Shown here: in pieces, positions 1 to 13,080 of the stretch | How positions within the stretch are numbered: position 1 is the first letter of the stretch | How the letters are laid out: each line of letters starts with the position of its first letter | Source: Akebia trifoliata | Lineage: Eukaryota > Streptophyta > Magnoliopsida > Ranunculales > Lardizabalaceae | Length of the DNA: 64,000 nt | Assembly: GCA_017979445.1 (NCBI GenBank) | Contig: CM030719.1 | Coordinates: forward strand, 26,155,996 to 26,219,995 | Reading direction: 5' to 3' | The notes under the pieces: generated by a model | Databases searched by the model: none | Told to the model about the DNA's origin: nothing | The model's input: only the letters and a program-made list of their open reading frames with translations | Translations under genes and position numbers: made by a program

Positions 1-235
1 TGTCAATTGATTTTGAATAGGATCCCCAAATTTATCATGGTATCAGAGTAAGTCTTTCTCTCCTTTACGTCATCGAGTTTATATTGACATGTGCTTTGGT
101 CCAGTCCGGCCCACACGTGTGAGAGCGTGTTGAATTTAGTAAACATCGGATACTCATTGTCTTATCACTCTTATATGTTTTTGGACCTCTCCACTCATTG
201 TCAATTGATTTTGAGTTAGATCTCCAAACTTATCA
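1..235 (+). mobile_element. TRIM (miniature LTR retrotransposon), 5' end cut by window edge
   Basis: Bases 1-37 align without gaps to 199-235, both ending in TTATCA, as expected for the ends of two LTRs. Directly after the first one, at 38-48, is TGGTATCAGAG, the primer-binding site complementary to the 3' end of initiator tRNA-Met. A second LTR of about 108 bp runs from TGTTGAATTT at 128 to TTATCA at 235. Only about 80 bp of non-coding DNA lies between, with a purine run (gagagcg) before the second LTR. Short LTRs, a PBS and no coding sequence fit a TRIM, which must be moved by proteins from other elements. Most of the 5' LTR and any target duplication lie outside the window. Confidence 0.8.
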
Positions 236-268
236 ATCTTCTCGCCCTACATGATGATAAATCAAATA

Positions 269-400
269 AAAAATGAAACATATGATCACGTCAATTCCAA
301 ATTACTTCATGGAACACATGTACTACTTCTCATTAACAAAAAATGGAACATATGATCACATCAGTTCCAAATTACTTCATGGAACACATGTACTACTTCT
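269..400. repeat. Tandem duplication, two ~70-bp units
   Basis: The stretch beginning aaatgaaacatatgatcac is repeated about 70 bases later with few changes, each unit ending in cacatgtactacttctc. The short reading frame over it is a by-product. The following 400-1150 shows no gene or clear repeat. Confidence 0.8.
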
Positions 401-1169
401 CGTCGGATCAAGCTCCTTTGAGACTCGCAAAGGACCTATTATTAACTCCTTATCCTTATAATGCTCCATGGCACACTATTCCATGCCACTAATGCAGCAC
501 AGAAGAAGCTCGCAAAGCCAGATTGGGATTTGGATGACATTTTGTCTGTTATGGAGTATAATTTTATTTATCTAGAAAGAAGATTTACAATTGTTACAGT
601 ATACGTATCAAATAAGTTCCTGCAGAATATAGTTATCCTTGTAACCAAACACCCTTGTAAACAGTATTTCAAAGTCAAATAAAGGTCTTTTGCTCCTTCA
701 ATCCTGACATATGGGTTGTTCCTGCATGTGGCTACTGTACCACTAGCATGTGCTATGGAAAACTCTATTAGAGAACTAGACTCCCTTGAAACTCAGTACA
801 TTTGTGGGGACCCTTCGCACCAGCCTTTGTGAACCTATTTCAACTGCAGCTTCACATGGATGGACACTACCTAGGTCTCATTGTCTCACACGATACAAGC
901 AACAACCAAAAGAAAAAAAAATTAAAATTAAAAAAACAAGAAAACAAAAGAACAAAAACAAAACTACCTTGTATAACTAGAGTTGTCAATAGATGGAGTT
1001 CAGATCGAGTAACTCATGAAGAATGACTCATGAAACACATGATCCCAATCGTTTAAATACAAATTCCAACGATTAAGATTTTTCCTCGAGACAAATGTAG
1101 GAATAAAAATATTTGATGCTAAGAATTAGAAAAGGAAATATTCCAACCCGACCCATACTCAATTATACA

Positions 1170-1660
1170 AGTGGTTTGGTCATCCAAGGAGTCTGACCTG
1201 TCATTGACTCATGCCACAATTGGTTCGGCCACAAAGGGATCCGACCCGTTATTCGTGCCTAAGGTGGTTCGGCCTCCTAAGGAGCCGACTCCTTGATTCA
1301 TTCCATCATAAGGTGGTTTGGCCTCCTAAGAAGCTGACCCCTTGTTCACTTCGTCATAAGGTGATTCTACCTCCTCAAGGAGCAGACCCCTTGATTCATT
1401 CTATCATAAGGTGGTTCGGCCTCCCAAGGAGCCAAGCCCTTGGTCACTTCGTTATAACATTGTTCAGCCTCCTCAAAGAGCCAAGCCCTTGTTTCTTTGT
1501 GCCCTTTGTTACTCTGTTCTAAGGTGGTTTGAACTCCTCAAGGAGTCAATCCCTTACCAATACAACCAAAGGAGGTTCGATCTCCTCAAGGAGTCAACCC
1601 CTTAATATAACGTCCAAGCAATGGTTGATCCCTTTTGGGGAGCCAACCTCTTGATCAAAT
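1170..1660. repeat. Degenerate minisatellite, ~50-bp unit
   Basis: About eight to nine imperfect units carry the core ggttcggcctcc followed by aaggagccgacccctt. Spacing is near 50 bp and divergence grows toward the right end. The frames across it are Pro/Leu-rich repeats with no family match. Such arrays occur inside plant LTRs, and LTR-like sequence follows immediately, so this may be part of a decayed LTR. Confidence 0.8.
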
Positions 1661-2235
1661 ATTATTTACACTAACTTTTGAATTCAACCTTTAGAACTAC
1701 TCAAGTAGTGTCGAAGGGAGAAATTATTATCGAATAATAGTCAAGATTAATGTTGGCAGAACGTACATAACACAAATGAGTCAAATCAAGGAATCGAGTA
1801 GCCACCTAGTTGAAACAAGTACAAAATAAAAGCCATTCCTCATATTAGTTACAAAAACCAAGAGGAGTAGAGCTTTAACAACATTATGACATTATGGGTC
1901 ATTAATAATGGAGAATATGGGAAGTGGTTATATGTTTTATATTAATGAGCCAACTTTATAAATAAGGAGACTTCTCCTACTCAAATCCAAGGCACAACAC
2001 TCCACAATTCTTTGCTTCTAAACTTCTTTTTTTTTGCTCTACATTCTCTATTAAGCAATAACTTGATTGTCGAAAGCCCTTTGGCCGGTACCACACCGGT
2101 GTCTTTTCAAGTGAGATCAACAAAGAAAACGATTAGAAAACAATATTCAATCGGAAAAAGAGATAAATCAACATATAATTTGAGGATCAAAGCATCATTG
2201 ACAATACAAACCTCGAAGAGGGTGAGATGAAAAAA
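1661..2235 (+). mobile_element. LTR retrotransposon fragment (LTR tail)
   Basis: A TATA-like tataaataaggag near 1956 is followed by a leader and by ggccggtaccacaccggtgtc near 2081. That palindromic motif is typical of the 3' part of some plant gypsy-type LTRs. A closely similar motif (ggtaccacaccggtgcc) occurs near 36745. No PBS, coding region or target duplication was found, so boundaries are approximate. Confidence 0.45.
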
Positions 2236-5200
2236 AATCTCCTACAATAAGTATCTTTGAAATGTGTGTAAGATTTTGGCAGTTGGATTTTGTGTTTACA
2301 TAGTCAGGATTATTATGTGTTTTTTCACGAGTCAATGGATCCCAACCCATATATATAGTGCTTACTAAATGGATCTAGTCCTTATCAAATTGGATGCTCA
2401 TAGGACAAGAAGAAAATCATCATCTTCTATCCAAAAATCTTCTACAACTCATTCTACATCGTCATGGAATCTCAATATACTTTGCTCTAGCTACAATCCA
2501 ATAACAATTAAATCAAATTTGAATCTACTATAATTCAATACAATCAACAACCACAATAAGTATGGTTTGGGATCTATGGACTCATGAAAAATAACTAATA
2601 TGAAAACATTCAATCTCAGCTATTAAAAAAAATGTCACGTATCTTGAGCATACATCTCATATCCTAAGAGAAATTAATACTGACCATTTCATGGTTTAAA
2701 AGTTAGGATTGCACAATGGTTTTTGTGATTTAATGGTAGGAATTGCGTAATTCTATGAGGCATTTTTCAATTGGAAATTATCCATCTCACTTAAACACTA
2801 ATTGAGAAAAGGACTAAATTCAATGGACTTTGGCGGTGAATTTACCCCCTTTTCACCTAAGTATCTCCACTACCTGACCACAATGTGTGTTTACATCTAG
2901 CTCCAAAAAAAATATGTTTTATTCTAATTTTTAGTATAAAAAGTAAGGGTTCTATTATGAGATAAATAACTGTTTGAGGTTTTGTGATATTTACAAAAAA
3001 AAAAAAAAAACCTTTTAATGACAAATATGGATTATTCTTGTTCCATTTGAAGGCTTGGAATTAATATTCTCATGATATTTATGTATTGTAGGTATTGTAG
3101 TCTTTTAAGTTAGTATGGAATTATATAAGATTTGGCCAATTAGGTACTAATCCGATAACTTATTTGATTTGAATCATTTGATACTGGTAAGAATTAACAT
3201 CTAACTCCCAAATTGATGTTATCACATTGAAAAAGATCAGATATCGATTCTAATCCAATCCATTGGCAATTGTATTCCAATGGTCGAGTACAAAGTGTCA
3301 AGTGCATGTATTATGAAGTCCACTTGCACTATATGCATGCTTGGGAGTACTAGTCATGTTTTTTGTGGGACTATGACAACTCTAGGCCCAAGCTTGGGGT
3401 AAAAATGAAATTTGAGGATTGCGACTCATATGACGAATCTGAAAGCAGTCGATCTGTAGAGTCATGTGGCACAATCTCCACACTCCAGCCCATACGAATA
3501 CCCAGAAGCCTACACGATTTAAGTTCCAAGAACCATTCATATGGTAAATGATCACCATATGTGCATTGTTGGGAGACAAAATAACAGACAAGTGAAGTTC
3601 TGTCATTGTAAAAACTTCGAGGGTGATGCGCATGAAACTAACAAGACTGACACATGATATGATCGATTATATACATGCCTTGAGAGAAGTCAATCTCCAT
3701 AATCGTCTGAGTATCATCTTCGTGACATGCATGTCGTGAAAATTGAAAATGAAATATGAGATGTGTCGTTAGATCAAATTGGTGTAGATATGATAGAACA
3801 CATGACCAAACAACCAAGCAATATATTTAGGAACCTCTCAAAATCTAAAAATAAGACATGTCTTTTGAAAAACAAGTAGGTATGAAATTTTCGCTAATCA
3901 AAATTCAATCTCTGTCGAATTTAGTCTAATTTGATCATTAGAGGGTTTGCTAAAAAAGGGTTTACACGCAATTTGAAATTTAAGATCTCCAATACAATGT
4001 TCGGCAAAATTAAATTTTGAAGAAACTTTATAATATCTATTGCTCTCTTTTTTTGATAAACAAGTGAGTTAGCTAGTGGTTAGTAATGTTAAGAAAATAG
4101 GTGCAATCGAAACAAGAAAACAAATCGAAAAAATAAAATACAAGATGCAATCACACAAAAAAAACACACATATTTTACATGGTTTCCTCTAGATTGTTGT
4201 ACGTCCATGGATCACACCAATTCCACTATGAAGAAAAAATTCACAATTACAGATTACACCATTTCACTAAAATGAAAAATATAAATACCCTAAAAAACTT
4301 AACTAAGGTTTTACATAATATTATTGAAATTACAAAAATACCCTTAAAAAATTTCTTTAGAGGCCCAGCATAAAAGCATGGCTTAATTTATAGTACCTCC
4401 TTATTGGCCAGTATTATTAGGTTCCACAAACCACAATAAATAATCATTAGGTAGAGGCGGGTTTTGAACTCAAGTCATAACATCAAACAGCCACAGACTT
4501 TAACCAACTTAACAAGTTAGCACCTACTTGTATTCTTATGTATGTTCATGTAAATGATTGTCTTTTGTGTGTGTGTGTGCGCGCGCGCCTGTGTGTGAGA
4601 GAGAGAGAGATAGATATTGGAAGAGCACCGGTGTAACACTTACCCCAATAATTCAATTCATTCACACTAAATAATTGATTATCATGTATGAAAAAATGCC
4701 ATCCTTTGTACATATATGATAATAAAACAAAAAGAAAAGGTTGACTGGTCGATCCAATCAAAGTTTAGCCCACATTATATCATTTCTAGGTTTATATATG
4801 ATCCCAAAAAAAAAAAAACAAAATTAAACAAATAAATAAATAAATATCTAAAAGTAAATTAACAAGATTTGATGTCTGTCGATCATGAGATGGGATCAAT
4901 TGCTTGCTTTGGACATGATCTATCTTTGTATCCAAAATCATGTCTCTTACCTCAAGTGGCTGCCATATTTTTCTTCAATGTGATTTGATGTTCATCAACT
5001 AAGCTTTTCCACTGGAAAAGTTTAAGTATCATCTCTTTATCATCATCATCATCTTAGTGGTTATTAGCCTTAACTGGTCTTCGAGATTTGTAGAATATGA
5101 ATCCCAAGATACCATCATTAGCTTTAGATAACAAGATTCTAAGACTACAATTTCCACTAAGAAAGCAACCACAATAAATTAACCTTATATTGACCTTAAT

Positions 5201-5425
5201 ATGGCAGAGAACATGAAATGACTAGACTTTCTTTCACAACCACAACTAATTTAAAATGGAAAATAAAATTACTTGAGAAGTTGGTTATAGGAAAATGACT
5301 TCCAGTGTTAATTTGATTACATCCATGAAAAATGTCAAAAAGGGAATGAGTTTTTAGTTCTGGGAGTGGGGGGTAATCATGAGATAATAACAATAAGAGA
5401 AATGGTAATGATGGAAGGATTAACG
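2236..5425. other. Intergenic, no gene seen
   Basis: AT-rich DNA with poly-A/T runs (2996-3013, 4804-4818) and a compound microsatellite of GT, GC and GA steps at about 4567-4610. Frames here are short and have no recognisable domain. Confidence 0.6.
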
Positions 5426-5429
5426 TTCT

Positions 5430-5612
5430 TTAGGAAAATGTTGAAGTGATTGCATAGGACATTGTGTTGCACATTGTACTGACATGGAGATACGCACAAA
5501 ACCATAGATACTTTCCTTGAGATACAAGTGACAAATCTATGTTTTGTGCGCATCTCCACCTCAGCACGGTGTGTAATGCAGTGTCTTGCGCAGTCACTCC
5601 AGCATGAGTCCA
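5430..5612. mobile_element. Hairpin MITE, 'TGAAGTGAC' family
   Basis: The ends gaaaatgttgaagtgattgc and cagtcactccagcatgag are inverted relatives. The interior repeats a motif on both strands (accatagata...gagatacaagtgacaaatctatgtt), so the whole segment can fold on itself. Related hairpins lie at 16040-16180, 16530-16815, 16879-17059 and possibly 59275-59460. Confidence 0.6.
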
Positions 5613-7180
5613 TTTTTTATTTATGATCAAGAAAATTAAATGCATTTTATTATAAAGTGCATTCATATTGGGGGTGTCAACATGTTGAGTTGAAGTTGCT
5701 TTCACATATACCTAAAATTAGAATCTAAATAAAACATTGATATTGACTATGAGACCATTGGAGCCAAAACCAACCTTACAAATACCCAATAACATCAATA
5801 ATTATTTTTAAAAAAAAAATTTACAATTTCTCACTCGATAGTTGATACCAATAATGGATTCTTCAAGCAGATCAAACTTTTGAGAAGAGAACCTTGGAAA
5901 AAATTTGGACATAGAGCCTTTTTTTTTTTTTTTTGTTGAAATTGAGTCGGAATGGGAATATGAAAAGAACATGTAAATAGAAAATTAGAAACAAAAAAAT
6001 ATATGAAGATGTGCGTATTCTCTTTAGATTTTAGTTTTAGTTTAGGCATATTTATGTGCCAATAACCCAAAAAATGACCGGATCCATGATGATGGATCCA
6101 AAACCAATTAATTGATTTTGGGTACCTTGGATAATCCTGTAATTGACACCCTTAATTAAAACAAATCCAGTAACCAAAATCACTGCATTTGCTTGCAAAG
6201 AGTCTTTTTTATTTTATTTTATGAAAATAAATGGGATTACACACACACACAAAGTACAATTCACTTTTTGACATTTTCCTAGATTCAATCAAGCACCAGC
6301 TGACATTTCTCGAAAATTCATTTTCTTTTAAATGGATTTTCTTGAGAACGTTTTCTCTACAAGCCAACGCACCAACATTTATGTTGGGCAACAAATATGA
6401 GTTGGTTGATGCCTAGTCCTTCAAATGGGGAGCAATGTTGCTGTCGGCTAGGGTGAATCGTCATCCCTAAGTCTAGACTGTCGGATTGTTCTTGAGATCA
6501 CTATTTAGGAGTCATTAAGAGTAAACAATTGCCTATTCCCTAGAGAGGACCTCATGTTGGGAATCTACACCAAAGTGGGTTAGAATTATTTATTTATTTT
6601 ATTTTTCAGGCAACCAAACAATCATCTTCAAAGCCTTTTCCCAAGATTTGATATTTCTTCCATTCTATTTTGTCCAAACTCAAGTCTTCAATGGTTGAGA
6701 GTTAGTTTGTGTTTGATTTCAATGTCTCCAACGAAGTTCTTTTGGATCTCCTTACTGTTTTTGTAGAAAATTTAACTTGAATATTTTTTCTTATTGGAGT
6801 TGTAATATCATCGCATTTTGTCTTAGTTTATGTTGGAGTACTAAGCGAGCAATATTATTATACTGAAAAGAGATACAAAGTACCGAAACAAGTATGGGGC
6901 TAAAATTAATGGTTTAGTCATGATTTTCGAAATATTTATCAAAATAGCTATATATCTATTTTGGTGCTTATTTATTTTTATTAAAACAAATGATGTTGTA
7001 GGTTACATTTGCAATTTTACCTTTTTGATTTCCCTTGTGAACCTAAAATAATTATCATTGTTTTTTTGCAGAATTATGAGAAAGACTTATATTTAGGTTA
7101 TGATTTATTTTAGGTTGATAAGAAGGGAATAAAGATAAATTCCGCTAAAAGGGCATCCTTCTAGAGAAGAAAAAGGAAAA
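5613..7180. other. Intergenic, no gene seen
   Basis: AT-rich DNA with a poly-T run near 5920-5934 and a short CA run at 6240-6250. No coding region or clear transposon end was identified. Confidence 0.55.
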
Positions 7181-7183
7181 ATT

Positions 7184-8320
7184 ACTTAATGATCCTTGAT
7201 GGAAGGTTTTCTTTCTAATTAGTCCTTGATTTTTAAGGGTTAGTTAAATAGTCTATTTAGTAAATTCATCTTTTCTAATAAGTCACTGAACCCCACTAAA
7301 GACATTTCTCATGAATGAAATGTCAAAATTGCCCTAACCATTCAAACTCATTATTTTAATCCAAAAATATCGGATTTTTGGTATCCCGACCAAGTTTTGG
7401 AGGCTCCATTTTAATGAAAAGGATTTGAGAAGGAAGAAGAATCCATTTTCAAGGGGGTTTTCAAACATTTTACAGATGTATGTAAAAAAATTAGGGTTTT
7501 AATTCTTTTGCTTTGTTTTTAGATAAATATTAATCAAAGGTGGTTCTTTTGGTTTGAAATCGTTTATACAAGTCATCATGTCCAGTTTCAAGTTGATATT
7601 TCCATGTATTTTAATTGGAAAACACAAAAAAATGAAAATGGTGGATTTTACAGCGTCAAGGTCAACAATTTTTATCTTTAAGTTCAATATTTTCATTGTT
7701 AACCTCACCAGTTTTAATTATTGTCAAGTTCACAACTTTTTATTGTTAACTCGAGAATAATTATTGTTGACTTCAACAATTTAAAAAAAAATGTTGAACT
7801 CAAAAATAAAAATTATCGACCTTGACACTATAAAACCCACCCATTTTCATTTTTTCGAAATTTTCCAACTAAAATACAAAGAGAGATCAACTTAAAACTT
7901 GACATATCGACTTGTGTAGATGATTTCAAACCAAAAGAACCATCCTTGATCGATTTTCATCCAAAAGAACCTCATGCAGACATTTTTTATGATTGAAATG
8001 TCGAAATGGCCCTAACTATTTAAACTCATCATTTTCCTCCAAAAAGATTAGATTTCCAATATCCTGGTCCTGTTTTGGAAGAATGGAGTTTCTAAAACAG
8101 GACCAGGATATTGGAAATCTAATTTTTTCGGAGGAAAATGATGAGTTTAAATAGTTAGGGCAATTTCGACATTTCAATCATAAGAAATGTCTACATGATG
8201 TTCAGGGACTAATTAGAAAAGAGGGATTTACTAAAATTGACTATTTAGCTAACCCCTAAAATTCAAGGACTAATTAGAAAGAAAACCTTATTCTAGGGAC
8301 CATTAGGTAATTTTGCAAAA
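7184..8320. mobile_element. Long-TIR foldback DNA element, non-autonomous
   Basis: The left end (acttaatgatccttgat, tctaattagtccttgattttt, gttagttaaatagtc) returns inverted at 8200-8310 as gactatttagctaac, aaggactaattagaaag and ggaccattaggtaa. This gives terminal inverted repeats above 100 bp. Inside, 7500-7660 is inverted at about 7830-7945, so most of the element is a nested palindrome. No transposase frame is present. A related half copy lies at 29760-30390. Long TIRs suggest a Mutator-like or foldback origin, but no clean target duplication could be read. Confidence 0.65.
7972..8199. repeat. Near-perfect ~105-bp hairpin inside the foldback element
   Basis: Arms 7972-8078 and 8094-8199 are almost exactly complementary around a loop of about 15 bases. 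The innermost stem, from ttagatttccaatatcctgg at 8048, is perfect over about 30 bases. This region would form a long dsRNA stem if transcribed. Confidence 0.85.
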
Positions 8321-8524
8321 AAAAATTGATTATTTATTTGAATTTGGAAGGAAAAAAAAGAGAGTATAAAGGTAATTCGGTTTGAAGTCAATGATCAAAT
8401 ACTCATTTTATTAAAATAAATAAAAATCAAAAGGGATGTATGACCCTTTGATAAATATTTCAAAAGCACGATTGAGCCAATTATTTCAACAAAATATTAG
8501 ACTATTTTGATAAAGCATCGTAAC

Positions 8525-8745
8525 TGAAATCCTACCCCTATTTGAATGATCAGCTCCCATAAAGCACTTCTAGCTTCAGAAGAAAGTTAGAAGTGCTTTG
8601 TGAGTCTTCATACATGAGCTTCTAATTCTGACATGGAATTGGAAGCTCGTTTTTACATAATAGCCTATCTTTTGAATTTGTAACTTCGACACAAAACTAC
8701 TCTCCACCGAAGCAGAAGTTCGAAGCTAATCAAAACAAGCCCCTA
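8525..8745. mobile_element. Small hairpin repeat, possible MITE
   Basis: An inner stem pairs aaagcacttctagcttc with gaagaaagttagaagtgcttt (about 8556-8602). Flanking motifs (gagcttctaattctgac, aattggaagctcg) continue the symmetry. Ends and target duplication are unclear. Confidence 0.4.
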
Positions 8746-9334
8746 GTTTCTCTCATCCTATTCCTTTAACTAATGAAGTAAAATTTTCAATATATTTGCT
8801 CTTAAAAGTGAAGACATTTGAGATTTTTGACAATGAGAAAAGTCCACAAAAAAAACAAAACAAAACAAAAACAATGGGTGGAATTCCTCTCCCAAGTCCC
8901 AACCACAAAGAGATGAGAAGCAAACAAAAGGGAGCATGGTTGTATTTTTTTTCTCCACCATGCGTTCCCTCATGTCTTCATTTTCAACTCCTGAAAAGCT
9001 CCCACCACCAGTTTATGCTTCATATCTTTCTCGCAATTGACCAAAAAACCTGTACCATACATTTGGGTTTTAATGTGTAGGACTTTATTCCCAATTTTAA
9101 TTGAAAAATACCAAATCAATCAATGTAAGGATAGTAAAATATATATATATATATTAGAAAACTATAGAATTTTGTGTATAAAAACAATTAAGGATTTTAT
9201 ATAAAGAGTTATGGCAACATTGAAAGTGATGGATGGACAAGGAGCTTGAGTAAATTGAAATAATTTACCAAAGCATGACGATGACAATGACGATTTTTAG
9301 AAGAAAAGTCAAGGATTTTTGTTAGAGGTTAAAA

Positions 9335-9550
9335 ATTATTGGTTTACATTAATTCCCACTAAGGGGCACTTGCCCCCACAAGAATTTTCTCAGTCCATAA
9401 GGATTTGTAAGATATTGCGACAGATAAAAAACCCGTCGTTATTACCCCCACAAAAAAAAAAAAAAAAATCTATCTTTATTGCCCCCTCAAAAAATAATTT
9501 ACCCTAAGTTTTCCCCACATGGGCAAAAACCTAGCTCGGCCCTATATTAG
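9335..9550. mobile_element. Degenerate repeat, 'cccccacaa' family
   Basis: Phrases such as cttgcccccacaagaatttt, attaccccc and ttccccacatgggcaaa recur in a similar order at 35535-35735. The two loci are copies of one dispersed non-coding repeat. Its ends resemble non-autonomous DNA elements with a ggggcgga-type start, but no target duplication was readable. Confidence 0.45.
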
Positions 9551-10932
9551 GTACTCTTTTGTAGGTTTGAGAGAGAGAGAGAGAGAGTCGATGAAAATAT
9601 AAATTGTAGATCAATCAAACTTAGAATTAATGGTTTAATTTGCATTTGAACAAATGAATCAAAAGTACAAATGGATCAAGAATTTAGATAAAACAAAAGT
9701 TTATATCTAATAAATTGAAGAGGCCAAAGTATATTTTTACACATAAATTAAAAATTAATTCAAAGGCCAATCATGATAACTCGATGGGGACAGAATAATG
9801 TCTGCCAACAGCCCAAAGTTTATTCTGAATAGACTCAGTAAAGATTAGACTATTCATGGTTTGAACTTTGAATAACATATAAAGGCACTTTTTTCATAAA
9901 AATTGAACGATATTTGGACTGGGAAAGAGCCAAAAAGAGACAAATGAAAAAGACCAGCCCTGTATAGTACCAAGTTTCATAGAATAATTTTGATGCCATT
10001 GGCCTTATTGAAAAAATTATGTGTGAGAATACCCAACAGTACACGTCATTTCTATGAGAATTTTTTTTTTAAAAGATAATTTCCATGAAAATTTCACTAA
10101 AGTAAAATTAATTAATTAATTAATTAATTTATAAACTTAAATTAAAAAAGTTCGATGCACCCTCTCAAAATGCATTATGGCACACTCAATAGGGCCTGGT
10201 AATTACATAATATTTAGATTTTTACCTTTTTAGTTAGATTTGAAAAATATAATACAATCAATTTGATTAGTAATACATAAATATTATATTATAAATAATA
10301 ATCAAATCAATGACTAAAAATCCATTGTTCGACTTTTTGTCTGGGCCGAAAATGTATATTGTTGGCTCATTTGAGAAGAAAAAAACTGACAATTCCTTTT
10401 TTTATCAAAGATTAATTGTATTTTGTTCATTAAAAAAAAATATCATTATGGAGACCATAACTATTTGATTCTAATCGGAACACCCTCAATTTTGAAAATT
10501 GAATAATTAACTTGACTTAGATATTGATCTAGTCAACTTGACTATTCACAGCAATTAATAGAAACATGCGGCTTACATACATGTATTTTAATTAAGATAA
10601 TATTCTTACATAGATCTGTGGTTAATGGAGAAAATTTTGTCTGTCATTGTTAACTTCTTTTCGCAAATTGATTATTTGGTCGACGATCACGCTTGACTAT
10701 TTTTTTAAGACCAAACCTAGCAACCGAGTTGGACTTGGACCCATAGACATATTGCAGTTCAACTTTCGAGGTCGTGGGTTCAAGTCCAGCTTTCCTATAA
10801 AACAAAAAAGTGTTGTTTCTATTTCATTTTTTTAAGGGATTGGGGATCGGTATTATTTTCAGTTGCATTCATCACTCTTTTTATTCATAATTATTTTAGG
10901 AAGATGTTGCGAAAAGGGGTGTAATAATTAAG
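9551..10932. other. Intergenic, no gene seen
   Basis: A short GA microsatellite (9569-9588) and a ttaa repeat (10112-10128) are present. ggtcgtgggttcaagtcc near 10770 resembles a Pol III B box and may mark an old SINE. No coding region was recognised. Confidence 0.5.
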
Positions 10933-11968
10933 CACTACAACAACAAAGAAATGAGGAACTATGTTCAAATCTCCATTGGAAAGTCTAAACACACAGCCAT
11001 CTTAATGTCGTGTCTCAACGAATTAAGGTGATATGTTTTCAGAGCTGAAGCATGTCAGATTTCATGCAGTCACCAACCTTATCCCGAGATATACACGAGA
11101 CATCAACTTTTGGAGAGTAAATAAAAATAGGTGAAGAAAAATGTTATAATCTTTTCCATGAATGATTTTGGATTAAATGATTTGGTCCATTTTTCTTGAG
11201 CAGCAAATTTGTGTGTGCTTAGGATTTAAACTATGCCCTCATACTGCAAAATGCATATCTGTACTTTATAATTGTAGACAATGAAAGAATTCAAAATTGT
11301 TGTTGATTCCAGTCATCAATATCTTTTGGGTTGGCGGCATAAAACAGAGAATTTTGTTTCTTAATAGAGCTCTTCTTTGGTGTTTTTGTTTTTAGCCTAT
11401 TGAAGCTGATGAATTTTTCTTTATTTTCTCTATTATTACAGAAATGTATGAGAATGTGGGAGGTCAGACGGGGATGCGGGTACCCCCATTTTCCATTTTT
11501 TAAAATGATTTATTGTAGCAGATATTAATATGAGCCGCTATATGTATAATATTTTATTTATTTTTAAAAAAAAACTTATTACAGTGGATATTAATATACG
11601 CTGCTAGATGTATTATATTCTATTTTTAAAAAAATTGACCTATTGCAGTGGATATATTCCACTGCTATATGTATTATATTCTATTTGTTAAAAATTGACA
11701 TATTACAACGTATTTTAATATCCACCGCTATATGTATTATATTATATTTGTTAAAAAAAGTTAACCTATTGCAACAGATATGAATATCCGCCGCTAAAGG
11801 TATTACCTGCAACAACGGAACAAGTTATCCGCTGCTAAATTTAGCGATCGAGGCAACAACGTCGGATCTGAGTTCCGCTGCTCATTCGCTGTAAAAGCTT
11901 TTATTAACGGAAAAAATAGCCTGTAGCGATAGAAAAATCTGCCATTATAAATCAAAATTGTTGTAGTG
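10933..11968. mobile_element. Non-autonomous CACTA-like transposon
   Basis: The segment starts CACTACAACAA at 10933 and ends TTGTTGTAGTG at 11968, an 11-bp terminal inverted repeat of the CACTA (En/Spm) kind. The 3' subterminal part holds four to five diverged ~60-bp tandem units (11510-11830), the arrangement used by CACTA elements for transposase binding. No TNPA/TNPD-like frame is present in the 1,036 bp, so it needs a helper. The flanking triplets (aag before, aga after) do not match exactly, so the 3-bp target duplication is not demonstrated. Confidence 0.75.
11510..11830. repeat. Subterminal tandem repeat array, ~60-bp unit
   Basis: Units share ctattgcagtggatatt, then a ccgctatatgtattatatt core and an A-rich spacer. 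The core is roughly palindromic between cagtggatat and atatccactg. The array sits at the 3' side of the CACTA-like element. Confidence 0.75.
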
Positions 11969-13042
11969 AGAAGATTTTTTAAAATAAGATCGAATATTAT
12001 TATAATTTTATCAAATCTCTTTATCTCACATCAAATAAATTAAACCCATGTAGTGCTCTTTTCTTTCATAATCGATAATGGATGTTAGAATGTATAATTT
12101 CTTCTAATTTGGTCCTGTCATGATCGGCAATATTCAATCAATGACAAATAACAGACTTATAAGGTTCATTGAACCTTTGAATGTCTCTCCAAGTATATAT
12201 TTAGATGATCATCGATATTTCAATGGTAGGTTCAATTCACGCCATATACCCATCAAGGATTGACTGAGATGGTAAGGACGACTGGATTTACTCTTTAAGT
12301 CACACCTTCAAATCTCTATATGTTCCTCCTCATAAATGGTATATTTAACTATTATCATGTGTAGTAGAGGGAACATGTGGCCAATTCCACGCCATATGGC
12401 CTAATTATTGGTCTCATTAAATATAGGTTTAGTGATTTAAAAAAAAAAAAGAAGAAAAAGACGACGGAGGGGATTTTTAGCTATTGATTAATAAATGTAG
12501 TAATCATATTTTATATATCATTAATCTTTTTTGTCTTTGAATTTTAATTCGATAAGAGTAAGTTAGATATATTGATAAATAAAACCATCTGATTTGAATC
12601 GTTTCGAGATGATTATAAGAATCTAAATAATCAAAAACTGTAGACCAGTCTTCAATGGTTTTTGATCAATAATACACAAATTTTAAGTCTTATTAAGAAC
12701 CTAAAATGGTCCCACGACATTGGTTAATATATTAACCACGTGTTTCTCATTTCTTTGGCTTTTGTTATATTATATATGGCGACATCATTCTTTGTAACTT
12801 TGATGAAGATGTTTCAGAAGAGACCACATGGCATACTTTTATGAGGCCGGCTCCATAGTGGACCACACACACCATCAGCATCATAGAAGAGAATTCGAGC
12901 TTTTCACGACCCAAGGCATTTTGTTGTAGTGTCTTTATGCTAAGTCCAACAATGATAAAGATGTCCAGATAAAATGCCACGTGGCCTTTCTTTCTCTTTA
13001 ACTTCCCCATTATAGATGCTACATTGAAAATTCAGTTTTGAG

Positions 13043-13080
<38 letters not shown>

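Noticed and set aside
1211..1605. 103- and 64-codon frames rich in Pro/Leu
   Set aside because: They are translations of a 50-bp minisatellite, with no constraint visible.
11510..11830. CRISPR-like regularly spaced repeat
   Set aside because: Units are contiguous, diverged and without unique spacers; the context is a plant CACTA-like element.
12720..13010. Short gene or promoter with CACGTG cores
   Set aside because: The 81-codon minus-strand frame has no recognisable motif and no gene follows.
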